DNA of 64,000 nucleotides, taken from positions 1-64,000 of the forward strand of contig NZ_JNNO01000005.1 in assembly GCF_000735585.1 (NCBI RefSeq), written 5' to 3'. Below the pieces are notes generated by a model. It was not told the origin of the DNA, searched no databases, and worked only from the letters and a program-made list of their open reading frames with translations. Shown one piece after another: positions 24,606-33,418 of this stretch. A program made the position numbers and the translations under genes. The number at the start of each line of letters is the position of its first letter. Within the stretch, counting starts at the first letter, position 1. The DNA is from Devosia sp. LC5. Lineage in GTDB: Bacteria > Pseudomonadota > Alphaproteobacteria > Rhizobiales > Devosiaceae.

Positions 24606-25574
24606 CTATTCCGCTTTGGTCGCACGGGCGGCCTTGGCGATGACTTCGATATATTGTGGAAAGCCCCAGCGCAGCGACAGGACGCTGGGCGGGGAGACGG
24701 CGGCGACGTTTTCGGTGCCGACCAGGGCGGCTAGCGCGCCTTTTTGCACTTGCGGCATGGCTTTGACGTAGCTGCGGGTCAGGAGTTCGTCGAGCGGGGC
24801 CTGTTCTTCGTAATAGGTGATCAGGATGTCGCTGGTCAGCGTGTCGAAGACTTCGTAGCTCAGCGAAAAGATGAACTTGCCATCATCGGGGGAGAGCTGC
24901 TCGACGCTGGGCGCGAGCACGAGGCCAAGGCCGGTGAGAAAGCGCATGCGGGCGTCGAGCGGCGCATAGACGGCGATGGCGCCATCGAAATCGTTGAAGC
25001 CGGCAAAGGTGGTGCCGGGGATTTCGGGATATTTGGCGACTTCGTCGGCGAGGAATTGCTCGGTATCGGCGATCAGCGCGGCGGCTTCGGTGGGTTTGCC
25101 GAGCGCTGCGCCGACTATGGCAGTGACCTCCTGCCAGGTGGCGGACCAGGCGTCGCCGGAATAGGCGATGGTGGGAGCTATGCCCGAGAACAGCGTGTAC
25201 TGGTCCTGCGTGATGCCGGAGAAAGCGGCGATGATCAGGTCGGGTTGCAGGGCGGCGATCTGCTCGAAGGGCGGCTCGCCGGTATTGGCGAGCACGGTTG
25301 GCTTGTCGTCGCCGGCCAGCGCCTGCTCGATCCAGGGCTGAATGCCATCTTCACCGCCGCCATAGGACTGGAAGGGGATGCCGACCGGTATCGTGCCCAA
25401 CGCGATCACTGCATCCTCATTGCCCCAGCCCCAGGTGACGATGCGCTTGGGCGCGGACTCGATAGTGGTCGAGCCGTAGACATGCTCGAGCGTGACCGGG
25501 AATTGCTGGGCAGTGGCTCCGGCGGCCATGGCCAGCGCAAGGGGAATGCCGAGGAGGAGCGGGCGGGCGGACAT
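24606..25574 (-). CDS. Iron-siderophore-type ABC substrate-binding protein (copy 2 of pair B)
   Basis: Periplasmic binding protein, 322 residues from the ATG at 25574. The signal peptide is LLLGIPLALAMAAGATA. It shares with the downstream copy IVTWGWGNEDAVIALG, PVGIPF, YGGGEDGIQPW, LQPDLIIAAFSGIT and the ending LSLRWGFPQYI. The frame extends 11 codons upstream to 25607; that longer start would add a polar stretch before the signal peptide and is less likely. The TGA-N9-TCA operator lies about 42 bases upstream. It probably forms a two-gene operon with the next binding protein (17-base gap). Confidence 0.87.
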   Translation of the reverse strand: MSARPLLLGIPLALAMAAGATAQQFPVTLEHVYGSTTIESAPKRIVTWGWGNEDAVIALGTIPVGIPFQSYGGGEDGIQPWIEQALAGDDKPTVLANTGEPPFEQIAALQPDLIIAAFSGITQDQYTLFSGIAPTIAYSGDAWSATWQEVTAIVGAALGKPTEAAALIADTEQFLADEVAKYPEIPGTTFAGFNDFDGAIAVYAPLDARMRFLTGLGLVLAPSVEQLSPDDGKFIFSLSYEVFDTLTSDILITYYEEQAPLDELLTRSYVKAMPQVQKGALAALVGTENVAAVSPPSVLSLRWGFPQYIEVIAKAARATKAE

Positions 25575-25615
25575 GGATACACCATTTTGGTGGAGGTGGC
25601 TCTCCATACAAAAGG

Positions 25616-25630
25616 TGAGTTGCTATGTCA
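25616..25630 (-). promoter_or_regulatory. Iron-responsive operator candidate (TGA-N9-TCA) before binding-protein pair B
   Basis: TGA at 25616-25618, nine bases, TCA at 25628-25630. This is the same IRO/RirA-type core as at 17314-17328, and TCATGT is shared in the right half. It lies 42 bases upstream of the binding-protein start. The outer arms are less symmetric than in the first site. Confidence 0.55.
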
Positions 25631-25652
25631 TGTAATATTTGGGTCTGCCCAA

Positions 25653-25694
25653 CCCACAATATCATTCCGGCCTGCGCCGGGATGACACTGTGGG
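25653..25694. repeat. Palindromic intergenic repeat, family B (compact form)
   Basis: CCCACAATATCATTCCGGC followed almost directly by the complement GCCGGGATGACACTGTGGG. This looks like a family B unit whose middle has been deleted, leaving a tight hairpin between the aminotransferase end and the iron operator. Confidence 0.7.
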
Positions 25695-25713
25695 TGTTGG
25701 AAGGGCGAGGCCC

Positions 25714-26928
25714 CTACCCCACCAGCGGCACGACGTTGCCGCCGGTGGTTTTGGAGCCCAGGAGCTTCTTGATGTTGCGGGCGGCCTGGCGGATGCGTTG
25801 TTCGTTTTCGACGAAGGCCAGGCGGATATATTGGTCGCCATATTCGCCGAAACCCACGCCGGGGGCGACGCCCACGCCGGTTTCCTTGATCAGGAGCTTG
25901 GCGAATTCGAGCGAGCCGAGATGGGCGAACTGAGCGGGAATGGGCGCCCAGGCAAACATGGTGGCCTTGGGCACCGGGATTTCCCAGCCCGAGCGGCCAA
26001 AACTCTCGACCAGCACATCGCGGCGGGATTTGTAGACCTTGCGGACTTCTTCGATCACGTCATCGGAGCCGTTGAGGGCTGCGGTTGCCGCCACCTGGAT
26101 GGGCGTGAAGGCGCCGTAATCGAGATAGGACTTCACCCGCGCCAAAGCCGCGATCAGCCGTTCATTGCCCACGGCAAAGCCCACGCGCCAGCCGGGCATG
26201 GAATAAGTCTTGGACATTGACGTGAACTCGACTGTGATGTCGATGGCGCCCGGCACCTGCAGCACCGATGGCGGGGGCTCGTTTTCATCGAAGTAGATCT
26301 CGGAATAGGCGAGATCGGACAGGATGAAGATGTCGTTGGCCTTACAATATTTGACCACCTCGGTGTAAAAATCGAGGTCGGCCGTATAGGCGGTCGGGTT
26401 GGCCGGATAGTTCAGCACCAGCGCGATCGGCTTGGGGATGGAATGCCTGACAGCGCGATCCAGCGAGCGCATGAAATCCTCATTGGGATCAGCCGGCATG
26501 GAGCGCACGACGCCGCCCGACATGATGAAGCCGAAGGAATGGATCGGATAGGTCGGATTGGGCACCAGCACCACATCGCCGGGGGCGGTGATGGCGGAGG
26601 CCATATTGGCAAAGCCTTCCTTGGAGCCTAGCGTCGCCACGACCTGCGTGTCGGGGTTCAACTTCAAGCCGAAGCGGCGGCCATAATAGCTGGCCTGGGC
26701 CTTGCGGAGGCCCGGAATACCGCGCGAGGTCGAATAGCGGTGGGTGCGCGGGTCCTTGACCGTTTCCTGCAGCTTTTCAACGATGTGCTGGGGGGTCGGC
26801 ATATCCGGATTGCCCATGCCCAGGTCGATGATGTCGACGCCTTCGGCGCGCGCCCTGGCCTTGAGCGGATCGATATGGGCAAAAACGTAAGGGGGCAGAC
26901 GGCGGATGCGATGGAAATCGTCGCTCAT
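25714..26928 (-). CDS. PLP-dependent aminotransferase (class I/II, AlaC/DAP-aminotransferase-like)
   Basis: Fold-type I aminotransferase of 404 residues. The PLP-binding lysine is Lys240 in SMSKTYSMPGWR, with NYPANPTA (about 173-180) and SDLAYSE (Asp205, Tyr208) as cofactor contacts. It resembles AlaC-type alanine aminotransferases, which are often annotated as LL-diaminopimelate aminotransferase in Rhizobiales; the amino-acid partner is uncertain. The ATG at 26928 follows GAGGA and was preferred over the longer frame from 26994. In related genomes it usually lies directly before hom. Here two iron binding-protein genes separate them. Confidence 0.92.
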   Translation of the reverse strand: MSDDFHRIRRLPPYVFAHIDPLKARARAEGVDIIDLGMGNPDMPTPQHIVEKLQETVKDPRTHRYSTSRGIPGLRKAQASYYGRRFGLKLNPDTQVVATLGSKEGFANMASAITAPGDVVLVPNPTYPIHSFGFIMSGGVVRSMPADPNEDFMRSLDRAVRHSIPKPIALVLNYPANPTAYTADLDFYTEVVKYCKANDIFILSDLAYSEIYFDENEPPPSVLQVPGAIDITVEFTSMSKTYSMPGWRVGFAVGNERLIAALARVKSYLDYGAFTPIQVAATAALNGSDDVIEEVRKVYKSRRDVLVESFGRSGWEIPVPKATMFAWAPIPAQFAHLGSLEFAKLLIKETGVGVAPGVGFGEYGDQYIRLAFVENEQRIRQAARNIKKLLGSKTTGGNVVPLVG

Positions 26929-27353
26929 ATTATCCTCGGCGGTCCTGCTCGGGACCTTGATCTGGGCCGCGACGCGCCTTGGGCGCACCGGCATCTGATA
27001 CAGACGCCGTGATTATCGCGGAATTATGGTTGTGAACGGGTTAAACGGCCCCGTTTGGGGCGCTTTTCTCATGTTCGGCTCTTCCCGGCCCTTTTGGTGA
27101 GGCCATTCGGGAAGAGCTAGCGGGCGTTCGCGCCCGCCGCTGCGAAGGCGGCCGCCGACACGAAATTGCCGGCGAGCGAGGCTCCAACCAATGCAAATGT
27201 GTACAGGGACGGCATGTCTCTTGCCCTTCAGAAGCGTTTTTTGTAATGAAACCAGCTATCGATAAGGCCGTTCATAAATCCTCGTCGGGGTATTGTAAAT
27301 GGTCCGGAGGACGCCAACCTTCGGGATCAGAACGGCGTATGTGAGGTAATATC
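26929..27353. other. Intergenic region with hairpins and one possible small frame
   Basis: 425 bases between divergent genes. It holds GGCCCC-GTTT-GGGGCGCTTTT near 27046-27066 (terminator-like on the plus strand), a ten-base inverted repeat GCTCTTCCCG (near 27078) with its complement CGGGAAGAGC at 27108-27117, and the 32-codon frame at 27117-27215. Confidence 0.45.
27117..27215 (-). CDS. Possible 32-residue hydrophobic small protein
   Basis: The ATG at 27215 follows AAGGG with an 8-base spacer and opens a 32-codon frame. The peptide is hydrophobic (MPSLYTFALVGASLAGNF, then alanine-rich) with an NAR end, long enough for one membrane-spanning helix. A ten-base inverted repeat starts at its stop and could be a terminator. 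No homologue is known to me. It is listed because the ribosome site, hydrophobic profile and flanking hairpin agree. Confidence 0.38.
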   Translation of the reverse strand: MPSLYTFALVGASLAGNFVSAAAFAAAGANAR

Positions 27354-28664
27354 TTGAAGCGGATTGCCCTTGTTACAATCGGCACGCAAGGCGACGTTCA
27401 ACCCTACCTAGCCTTGGCCATTGCGCTCAAGGAGCGCGGCTATTCGGTTGTATTGGGAGCCTCCGAGGAATTCCAGGACATGGTGGAAGGCTATGGCGTG
27501 GAGTTCCACACGCTCGGCCCCTCCATCCAGGCCTTCCTGCTGCAGCAGCGATTCGAGAATGCGATGAGCCAGTCCATGCTCATCAACGGCCCTTCCCTGT
27601 TGCGCCAGGGCCAACAGATCGTGGATACCGCCGCGCGCCACGCCTGGAATATGTGCCAGGGTGCCGACATGCTGATCCTCAACATGAATACCAGTTTCGG
27701 CATCGACATTGCCGAAGCGCTGCATATTCCGGCGGTGATGGTAGCCTTGCAGCCACTGAATTCGACCAGTGAATTCCCGCTCTGCATCTATTACGGCGCC
27801 GATTTCGGCCCGGCCTTCAACAAGCTGACCTATACGGCCATGACCGTGCAGCAGATCTATTACAACCTGCCGCGCAACAAACTGCGCCGCGAGTTGATGG
27901 GGCTGGATTCGCGCAAGAAGGGTGGCTTCTTCCGCAATACGGACGGCACGCCGCTGACCACGCTTTACCCCTATTCCCCCGAGATTTCGCCGCGCCCGCG
28001 CGATTGGCCCAAGAGTGCCATCGTCACCGGCTATTGGCAGCTCAAGGACCGGACCGACTGGCAGCCCTCCGAGGCATTCCAGAAATTCCTCTCCGAGGGC
28101 GAGGCGCCGGTCTATATCGGGTTTGGGTCGATGCCGTTCGGCGCCGAGCGCAATACCAAGATCTTGAAGGAAGCCGTGGCCATGTGGGGCGGCCGTGCGG
28201 TCGTGGCGCGCGGCTGGGGCGGCATCAATCCGCAGGATTTGCCGGATACCATCTTCGCCATCGAGAAGGCGCCGCACGACAAGCTGTTCAAATATGTTTC
28301 GGCCGTGGTGCATCATGGCGGCGCGGGCACGACATCGGCGGGGCTGCATCTGGGCCGGCCGACCTTCGTCGTGCCGCAGACGGTGGACCAGCCCTATTGG
28401 GGCCGCCGGATTTATGAGCTGGGCTGTGGGCCCAAGCCGGTGCGGCTGCGCAAGCTGACCTCGGAAATCCTGGCCGGAGCTCTGGCGGATCTTACGACCA
28501 ACGAAGACTATCGCCGCAAGGCCGCCGATATCGCCGAAAAGCTGCATGCCGAGAATGGCACGGACAAGGCGATCACGATTATCGAGCGGGTCATGGCGAA
28601 TTACGTGCCGGCCGCGAACAAGGTCAAGAAGGCCAGGAAGCCGTCGCTTAAGCTGGTTGGGTAG
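27354..28664 (+). CDS. UDP-glycosyltransferase-like protein (GT1/GT28 type)
   Basis: A 436-residue glycosyltransferase of the MGT/sterol-glucosyltransferase type. The N-terminal domain begins RIALVTIGTQGDVQPYLALA, the acceptor-side loop typical of GT28-like enzymes. The C-terminal donor domain has GFGSMPFG and VVHHGGAGTTSAGLHLGRP, the HGGAGT nucleotide-sugar signature, then PQTVDQPYWGRRI. The start is TTG at 27354 after GAGGT. An acceptor (sterol, hopanoid, carotenoid or other lipid) cannot be told. It is monocistronic, bounded downstream by a repeat and the terminator at 28849-28874. Confidence 0.87.
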   Translation: MKRIALVTIGTQGDVQPYLALAIALKERGYSVVLGASEEFQDMVEGYGVEFHTLGPSIQAFLLQQRFENAMSQSMLINGPSLLRQGQQIVDTAARHAWNMCQGADMLILNMNTSFGIDIAEALHIPAVMVALQPLNSTSEFPLCIYYGADFGPAFNKLTYTAMTVQQIYYNLPRNKLRRELMGLDSRKKGGFFRNTDGTPLTTLYPYSPEISPRPRDWPKSAIVTGYWQLKDRTDWQPSEAFQKFLSEGEAPVYIGFGSMPFGAERNTKILKEAVAMWGGRAVVARGWGGINPQDLPDTIFAIEKAPHDKLFKYVSAVVHHGGAGTTSAGLHLGRPTFVVPQTVDQPYWGRRIYELGCGPKPVRLRKLTSEILAGALADLTTNEDYRRKAADIAEKLHAENGTDKAITIIERVMANYVPAANKVKKARKPSLKLVG

Positions 28665-28720
28665 GGGTTCCCTGCCCTGACGTTGTGCGTGGGGGAGCTT
28701 TGGCGCTGATGACGTCTCAA

Positions 28721-28811
28721 CACCGTTCTCCCTCGGGCTTGACCCGAGGGCCTCTCTCAATGCGGTGCGGGTGGTAAGTGGCCCTCGGGTCAAGCCCGAG
28801 GGAGAACGGTG
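28721..28811. repeat. Palindromic intergenic repeat, family A
   Basis: The left end CACCGTTCTCCCTCGGGCTT and its complement at the right end form a long palindrome with arms of about 30 bases around a 31-base centre. It is the most symmetric copy of the family in this window. Confidence 0.87.
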
Positions 28812-28848
28812 GGTGCGGGAGCGCTGGACGCACGACCTCGCGGCACAA

Positions 28849-28874
28849 AAAAGGGAGGCTTTCGCCTCCCTTTT
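28849..28874. terminator. Bidirectional intrinsic terminator
   Basis: AAAAGGGAGGC (28849-28859), loop TTTC, then GCCTCCCTTTT (28864-28874). The A-run and T-run let it act in both directions, ending the glycosyltransferase transcript on the plus strand and the symporter transcript on the minus strand. Confidence 0.9.
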
Positions 28875-28897
28875 GCGTTTCCAGCGATTGATCCAGC

Positions 28898-30268
28898 TTA
28901 CTCTGCCGGCACCGCGTCGGCGTCCAACGCGTCGATGCTTTCGCCGCGGTCGTAGACTTCCTGGTCGAGGATGCCTTCGCGCTTGGCGACGATGGTGGGG
29001 ATCAGGGCCTGGCCCGCGACGTTGACCGCGGTGCGGCCCATGTCGAGGATCGGATCGACGGCGAGCAGCAAGCCGACGCCTTCGAGCGGCAGGCCCAGGG
29101 TCGAGAGGGTCAGGGTCAGCATGACGGTGGCGCCGGTGAGACCGGCAGTGGCGGCGGAGCCGATCACCGAGACGAAGACGATCAGCAGATAATGCTCGAT
29201 GCCGAGCGGCACGCCAAAGAACTGGGCCACGAAAATGGCCGAGATCGCTGGGTAGATCGCCGCGCAACCATCCATCTTGGTCGTGGCGCCGAGCGGTACG
29301 GCGAAGGCGGCATATTCACGCGGCACGCCCAGATTCTGCTCGGTGACGCGTTCGGTGAGCGGCAGCGTGCCGATCGAGGAGCGGGACACGAAAGCCAGCT
29401 GGATGGCGGGCCAGGCGCTCTGGAAGTAGCGGATGGGGTTGAGGCCGTGGGCCTGCAACAGGACCGGGTAGACCACGAACAGCACGAGCGCCAAGCCAAT
29501 GTAGATGGCGGCCGAGAACCAGCCAAGCTGCGCCAACGCGTCCCAGCCATAGACGGCGACGGCATTACCCAGCAGGCCAATGGTACCGATCGGGGTGAGG
29601 CGGATCACCCACCACAGGATCTTGTGCACGATCTTGAGGAAGGAGCGGTTGAACGCCAGGAACGGATCGGCAGCCGGGCCGACGCGCAGGGCGGCAATGC
29701 CAACGGCGATCGAGACCACCAGGATCTGCAGCACGTTGAAGCTGAGGCTGGTGGAGGCCGAACCATCGGTGACGCGGGTCGAGGCGGTGAGGCCCAGAAT
29801 GTTGGACGGGATCAGGCCCTTGAGGAAATCGAGCCAGGAGCCGGTGGAGGACGGCGCCCGGGCGGCTTCTGCAGCGACGGCGGTGTTGAGGCCGGGCTGG
29901 ATGATCAGGCCCAGCGCAATGCCGATGGCCACGGCAATCAGCGCGGTGATGGCGAACCAGAGCAGGGTCTGCCAGACCAGCTTGGCGGCATTGTTGAGTT
30001 CGCGCAGATTGGCGATGGACGCCACGATGGCGGTGAAGACCAGCACGGGCACCAAAGCGCGCAGCAGCGAGACGAAGGAGGAGCCGACGGTCGACAGCGT
30101 CTGGGTCAGCCAATTGGCATCGCCGGCCGCGTCGGGGCCCATATTGCGGGCGATGAAGCCCAGGACAAGGCCGATGACCATGGCGGCGAGCACCTGGAAG
30201 CCGAACGAGCGGTAGAACGGCTTGGGTGCACGCGCCGGGCGCGCGGCAGAAACAGTGGTTGGGGACAT
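28898..30268 (-). CDS. Dicarboxylate/amino acid:cation symporter (DAACS family)
   Basis: Inner-membrane secondary transporter of 456 residues with about eight helices and two re-entrant hairpins. Family motifs: the serine-rich hairpin SSIGTLPLTERV and the cation/substrate-site KMDGCAAIYPA, then IGSAATAGLTGATVM. It takes up C4-dicarboxylates, glutamate or related anions with Na+ or H+; KMDGCA in place of the common NMDGTA means the substrate may differ from DctA. The ATG at 30268 was preferred over the frame from 30385, whose extra residues look non-coding. It ends before the bidirectional terminator. Confidence 0.9.
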   Translation of the reverse strand: MSPTTVSAARPARAPKPFYRSFGFQVLAAMVIGLVLGFIARNMGPDAAGDANWLTQTLSTVGSSFVSLLRALVPVLVFTAIVASIANLRELNNAAKLVWQTLLWFAITALIAVAIGIALGLIIQPGLNTAVAAEAARAPSSTGSWLDFLKGLIPSNILGLTASTRVTDGSASTSLSFNVLQILVVSIAVGIAALRVGPAADPFLAFNRSFLKIVHKILWWVIRLTPIGTIGLLGNAVAVYGWDALAQLGWFSAAIYIGLALVLFVVYPVLLQAHGLNPIRYFQSAWPAIQLAFVSRSSIGTLPLTERVTEQNLGVPREYAAFAVPLGATTKMDGCAAIYPAISAIFVAQFFGVPLGIEHYLLIVFVSVIGSAATAGLTGATVMLTLTLSTLGLPLEGVGLLLAVDPILDMGRTAVNVAGQALIPTIVAKREGILDQEVYDRGESIDALDADAVPAE

Positions 30269-30441
30269 GTCAAACCTGTGAAGCACCGAGGAATCGCACA
30301 CCAATTGAGCGAAGCGCCTCGAAATTAGCCACAAGATAGGCTTGCGGGGCAGTTTTTTCTGCGCATCGTTTTCCGTTTGGCACAAGTGAGAAGAAAATTC
30401 TTCTTGGGGCGACGGGCTTTTGCGGCAATCCTGATGCGCGA

Positions 30442-31077
30442 TCAGAGGCGGCGAGACAGCAGCGTCGCCATGCCGGCAACGGCGGGCAGCAGGATCAGCG
30501 TGGCGGCATAGGCGATGACCAACAGGCCAAGGCCGGGGTCAAACCAGGCCAAAGCCAGCAGAACTGCGCCGGCAAGGCCGCTGGCGATACCCGTGATGCG
30601 ATGCACCAGCTTCCAGGCGCGATCCGAGGCGATGGGCCAGGGCATGCGCAGGCCGGCATAGGTGTGGCGCTCAGCCTCAAAGAACACGATGCCCAGGATC
30701 AATAGCGCAATGCCCAAACCTGCCCCGGTCAGGCGCACCAGATCGATATCCGAGCCGATGCCGATGACCAAGAGGCCGAGCTGGATTGCCGTGACGACGG
30801 CCAGCAGCAGGGTCAGCGCGGGGTCGAGAATATGCTGGACCTTGGCAAAGTGGTTTTTGGTCAGCAGGCGAGCAAGCAGGAAGAAGGCGCCGATCACCAG
30901 CACTTCAAAGGGCGCGACCAGCAGGGCGATGTTGCGCGGCCAGAGCCAGTCGGCATAGCTGCCCGACCAATGCGCCGGATAGGCAAAATCGGCGGGAATG
31001 CGGACGAAGCCAACGCCGGTAATGGCGACGGTGACCATGAGCAGCAAGAGGTGGAAGCGGGTAACGAGGCTGGACAT
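30442..31077 (-). CDS. SdpI-family (DUF1648) integral membrane protein
   Basis: A 211-residue protein with six hydrophobic helices. PAHWSGSYADWLWPRN near the N-terminus is the DUF1648 signature, and LRMPWPIASDRAWKLVHRITG matches the SdpI immunity-protein family. In Bacillus, SdpI protects against the SdpC toxin and takes part in signalling. In proteobacteria the role is not established and no SdpC-like toxin gene is visible here. It stands alone between the symporter and the ribosomal genes. Confidence 0.8.
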   Translation of the reverse strand: MSSLVTRFHLLLLMVTVAITGVGFVRIPADFAYPAHWSGSYADWLWPRNIALLVAPFEVLVIGAFFLLARLLTKNHFAKVQHILDPALTLLLAVVTAIQLGLLVIGIGSDIDLVRLTGAGLGIALLILGIVFFEAERHTYAGLRMPWPIASDRAWKLVHRITGIASGLAGAVLLALAWFDPGLGLLVIAYAATLILLPAVAGMATLLSRRL

Positions 31078-31128
31078 AGAAGCCTAGATGGGATGATCGC
31101 TGCGGAAAACCAGATGCTGCGCAATGCG

Positions 31129-31161
31129 GGCAAAACAAAAGGGCCGGTTTCCCGGCCCTTT
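31129..31161 (-). terminator. Intrinsic terminator of rplM-rpsI
   Basis: On the minus strand, AAAGGGCCGG and CCGGCCCTTT form a stem with a four-base loop, followed by TGTTTTG. It lies just after the rpsI stop. Confidence 0.85.
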
Positions 31162-31183
31162 CGCAAAATCGATAAATCCAGGC

Positions 31184-31666
31184 TTAGCGCTTGGAGAACT
31201 GGAAGGACTTGCGGGCCTTGGCCTTGCCGTACTTCTTGCGTTCGACGACGCGGCTGTCACGGGTCAGGAAGCCACCCTTCTTGAGGACCGGGCGCAGGGC
31301 CGGCTCGAAGAAGTTCAGGGCCTTGGAGATGCCGTGACGAACGGCACCGGCCTGGCCGGAAAGACCACCACCGGCAACGGTGACGACAACGTCGTACTGG
31401 TCATTGCGTTCGGTCGCGACGATCGGCTGCTTGACGATCAGCTGCAGAACGGGACGAGCGAAATAGGTGGCGAATTCGCGACCATTGATGGTCACGGTGC
31501 CCTTGCCCGGCTTGATCCAGACGCGGGCAACGGCGTTCTTGCGCTTGCCAGTGGCATAGGCGCGGCCGAGCGAATCCAGCTTCTGCTCATGGATGGGGGC
31601 GGTGTTGACGACCGGAGCGACCGAGGTGGTGCCGAGATCTTCGAGGGAGTTGATGGTGTCGGCCAT
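31184..31666 (-). CDS. rpsI: 30S ribosomal protein S9
   Basis: Small-subunit protein at the head, whose C-terminal tail contacts P-site tRNA. It has 160 residues with an alphaproteobacterial N-terminal extension (about 30 residues). The core begins [21 protein letters not shown] and the basic tail ends [14 protein letters not shown]. It starts one base after the rplM stop and shares its promoter. A terminator follows. Confidence 0.97.
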   Translation of the reverse strand: MADTINSLEDLGTTSVAPVVNTAPIHEQKLDSLGRAYATGKRKNAVARVWIKPGKGTVTINGREFATYFARPVLQLIVKQPIVATERNDQYDVVVTVAGGGLSGQAGAVRHGISKALNFFEPALRPVLKKGGFLTRDSRVVERKKYGKAKARKSFQFSKR

Positions 31667-31667
31667 A

Positions 31668-32132
31668 TTACTTCACCCGCACATTCTTGGAGTTCATCGC
31701 AGCAACATCCAGCGTGGCCGGGTTCTGCGCTTCATGGGGATGCTCGGCGCCGGAATAGACGCGCAGGTTCTTGAGCTGGGCGCGGGTCAGCGGGCCACCA
31801 GGCATCATGCGGCGAACGGCGTTCTCGAGAACGCGCTCGGGGAAACGACCTTCCAGCAGTTCACGAGCGGTACGGTCCTTGATGCCGCCGGGGTAGCCGG
31901 TGTGCCAGTAGAAGCGGTGCTGGTCCAGCTTGCGGCCGGTCAGCTTCACCTTGTCGGCATTGATGACAATGATATTGTCGCCCATGTCCATGTGGGGGGT
32001 GAAGGTCGGCTTGTGCTTGCCGCGCAGACGCGAAGCGATGATCGAAGCGACACGACCCACGACCAGCCCTTCGGCGTCGATCAGGACCCACTTCTTTTCG
32101 ATCTCGCTCGGTTTTGCCGAGTAAGTGCTCAT
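31668..32132 (-). CDS. rplM: 50S ribosomal protein L13
   Basis: Large-subunit assembly protein, 154 residues, with the L13 signatures [35 protein letters not shown] and GMMPGG-like [10 protein letters not shown]. The start at 32132 gives the standard MSTYSAK N-terminus; the open frame to 32189 is not used. It is first in the rplM-rpsI operon, the universal bacterial arrangement. Confidence 0.97.
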   Translation of the reverse strand: MSTYSAKPSEIEKKWVLIDAEGLVVGRVASIIASRLRGKHKPTFTPHMDMGDNIIVINADKVKLTGRKLDQHRFYWHTGYPGGIKDRTARELLEGRFPERVLENAVRRMMPGGPLTRAQLKNLRVYSGAEHPHEAQNPATLDVAAMNSKNVRVK

Positions 32133-32275
32133 CGTTGAATTCCTTAGATTTCTGGCTTGCCGACCTTCATCCAAGGAAGAAAGCAGCATGTTCGGCGGCT
32201 CGTGTATGAGGGAAACGCGACGCCGTCAAGGGTCTTAATAAAGACAAGTAATTTCAATCACTTATCTTTGCGGTA

Positions 32276-33349
32276 TTATGATACCGCGCGCTTTGCCCGG
32301 ATCAGGTCGGCCAGATAGAGCGTCCCTGCCCCCGCCAGCAGGAAGGCCATACCCTGGTGGGCGACGGCCAGATCGATCTGCACCATGCTCAAAAGGGTGG
32401 CTATGCCAAGCCCCACCTGGATCAGCACCATGATGGCCAGGCGCGGCAGCCAGACATTGGCGCCGGAAAAGCCGCCATTGCGGGCCTGACGCCAGATCAG
32501 CAGGCCAAGATAGATGACGATGGCGTAGGCGATGCAGCGGTGGATGAACTGCACGGTGAGGCCGTTTTCAAAGACATTACGCCAGAGCGGGTCCAGGCGG
32601 TCCAGCCCGCTCGGGATCAAAGCACCATCCATCAGCGGCCAGGTGTTGTAGCCCATGCCTGCATCGATGCCGGCGACGAAGGCGCCCGCTGCGATCTGGA
32701 GGATAATGAGCGCGATGAAGGCGCCAGCCGTCCAGAGATGGGCGGGCTTGACTGTGCCGGTGATATGGCCGGGATGCAGGCTGCGCGGCACATAGACCAG
32801 CGCGATGAACAGAATCGCGGCGGCAGTCAGGTGGGCAGCGAGGCGGTATTGGGAGACCGAGGTCAATTCGGTGAGGCCCGAAGAGACCATCCACCAGCCC
32901 AGCACGCCCTGAAAGCCACCCAGCAGGAACAGGCCGAACAGCGGCCAGGCCAGTTGCGCGGTGAAGCGCTTCTGCACCAAAAAGACCAAGAATGGGACGA
33001 TGAAAAGCACACCCAGGAACCGGCCCAACAGGCGGTGGAACCACTCCCAGAAGAAGATCATCTTGAAGTCGTCCACGCTCATCCAGGTATTGTTGACTTG
33101 GTATTGCGGGATCTGCTTGTAGGCGTCGAACTCGGCCAGCCATTGCGCATCGTTGAGCGGCGGAATGATGCCGGAAATGGGCTTCCAGCTGGTGATGGAC
33201 AGGCCCGACTCGGTGAGCCGCGTGATCCCGCCGACCACCACCATGAGCAGCACGAAGGCAGCCATGACATAGAGCCAGATGCGGACCGGGCGAAGGCGAT
33301 CGGCCGGATAGCTGGTCTGACTGAGGGCGGGCGAATGGGTCGAAGTCAC
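32276..33349 (-). CDS. ctaA: Heme A synthase (COX15/CtaA)
   Basis: Inner-membrane enzyme that oxidises heme O to heme A for cytochrome c oxidase. From the GTG at 33349 it has 357 residues and eight hydrophobic helices. Family features: GGITRLTESGLSITSWKPISG in the first loop (with the conserved Glu), EWFHRLLGRFLG with a heme-ligand His, and QYRLAAHLTAA plus FIHRCIAYA with further His ligands. The GTG follows GGGAAAGC. The ATG at 33442 would add 31 residues that look non-coding. It is divergent from the DUF2842 gene, a pairing I recall from other Rhizobiales. Confidence 0.93.
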   Translation of the reverse strand: MTSTHSPALSQTSYPADRLRPVRIWLYVMAAFVLLMVVVGGITRLTESGLSITSWKPISGIIPPLNDAQWLAEFDAYKQIPQYQVNNTWMSVDDFKMIFFWEWFHRLLGRFLGVLFIVPFLVFLVQKRFTAQLAWPLFGLFLLGGFQGVLGWWMVSSGLTELTSVSQYRLAAHLTAAAILFIALVYVPRSLHPGHITGTVKPAHLWTAGAFIALIILQIAAGAFVAGIDAGMGYNTWPLMDGALIPSGLDRLDPLWRNVFENGLTVQFIHRCIAYAIVIYLGLLIWRQARNGGFSGANVWLPRLAIMVLIQVGLGIATLLSMVQIDLAVAHQGMAFLLAGAGTLYLADLIRAKRAVS

Positions 33350-33418
33350 GGCGCTTTCCCGGTATGAGTTGGGGCATGGGAGTGGTATGCCCCCCCGAAC
33401 TGTCCCGCAAGAGCACCG

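Noticed and set aside
27408..29267. 619-codon minus-strand frame
   Set aside because: It lies opposite the glycosyltransferase and runs through a repeat, a terminator and part of the symporter; it has shadow composition.
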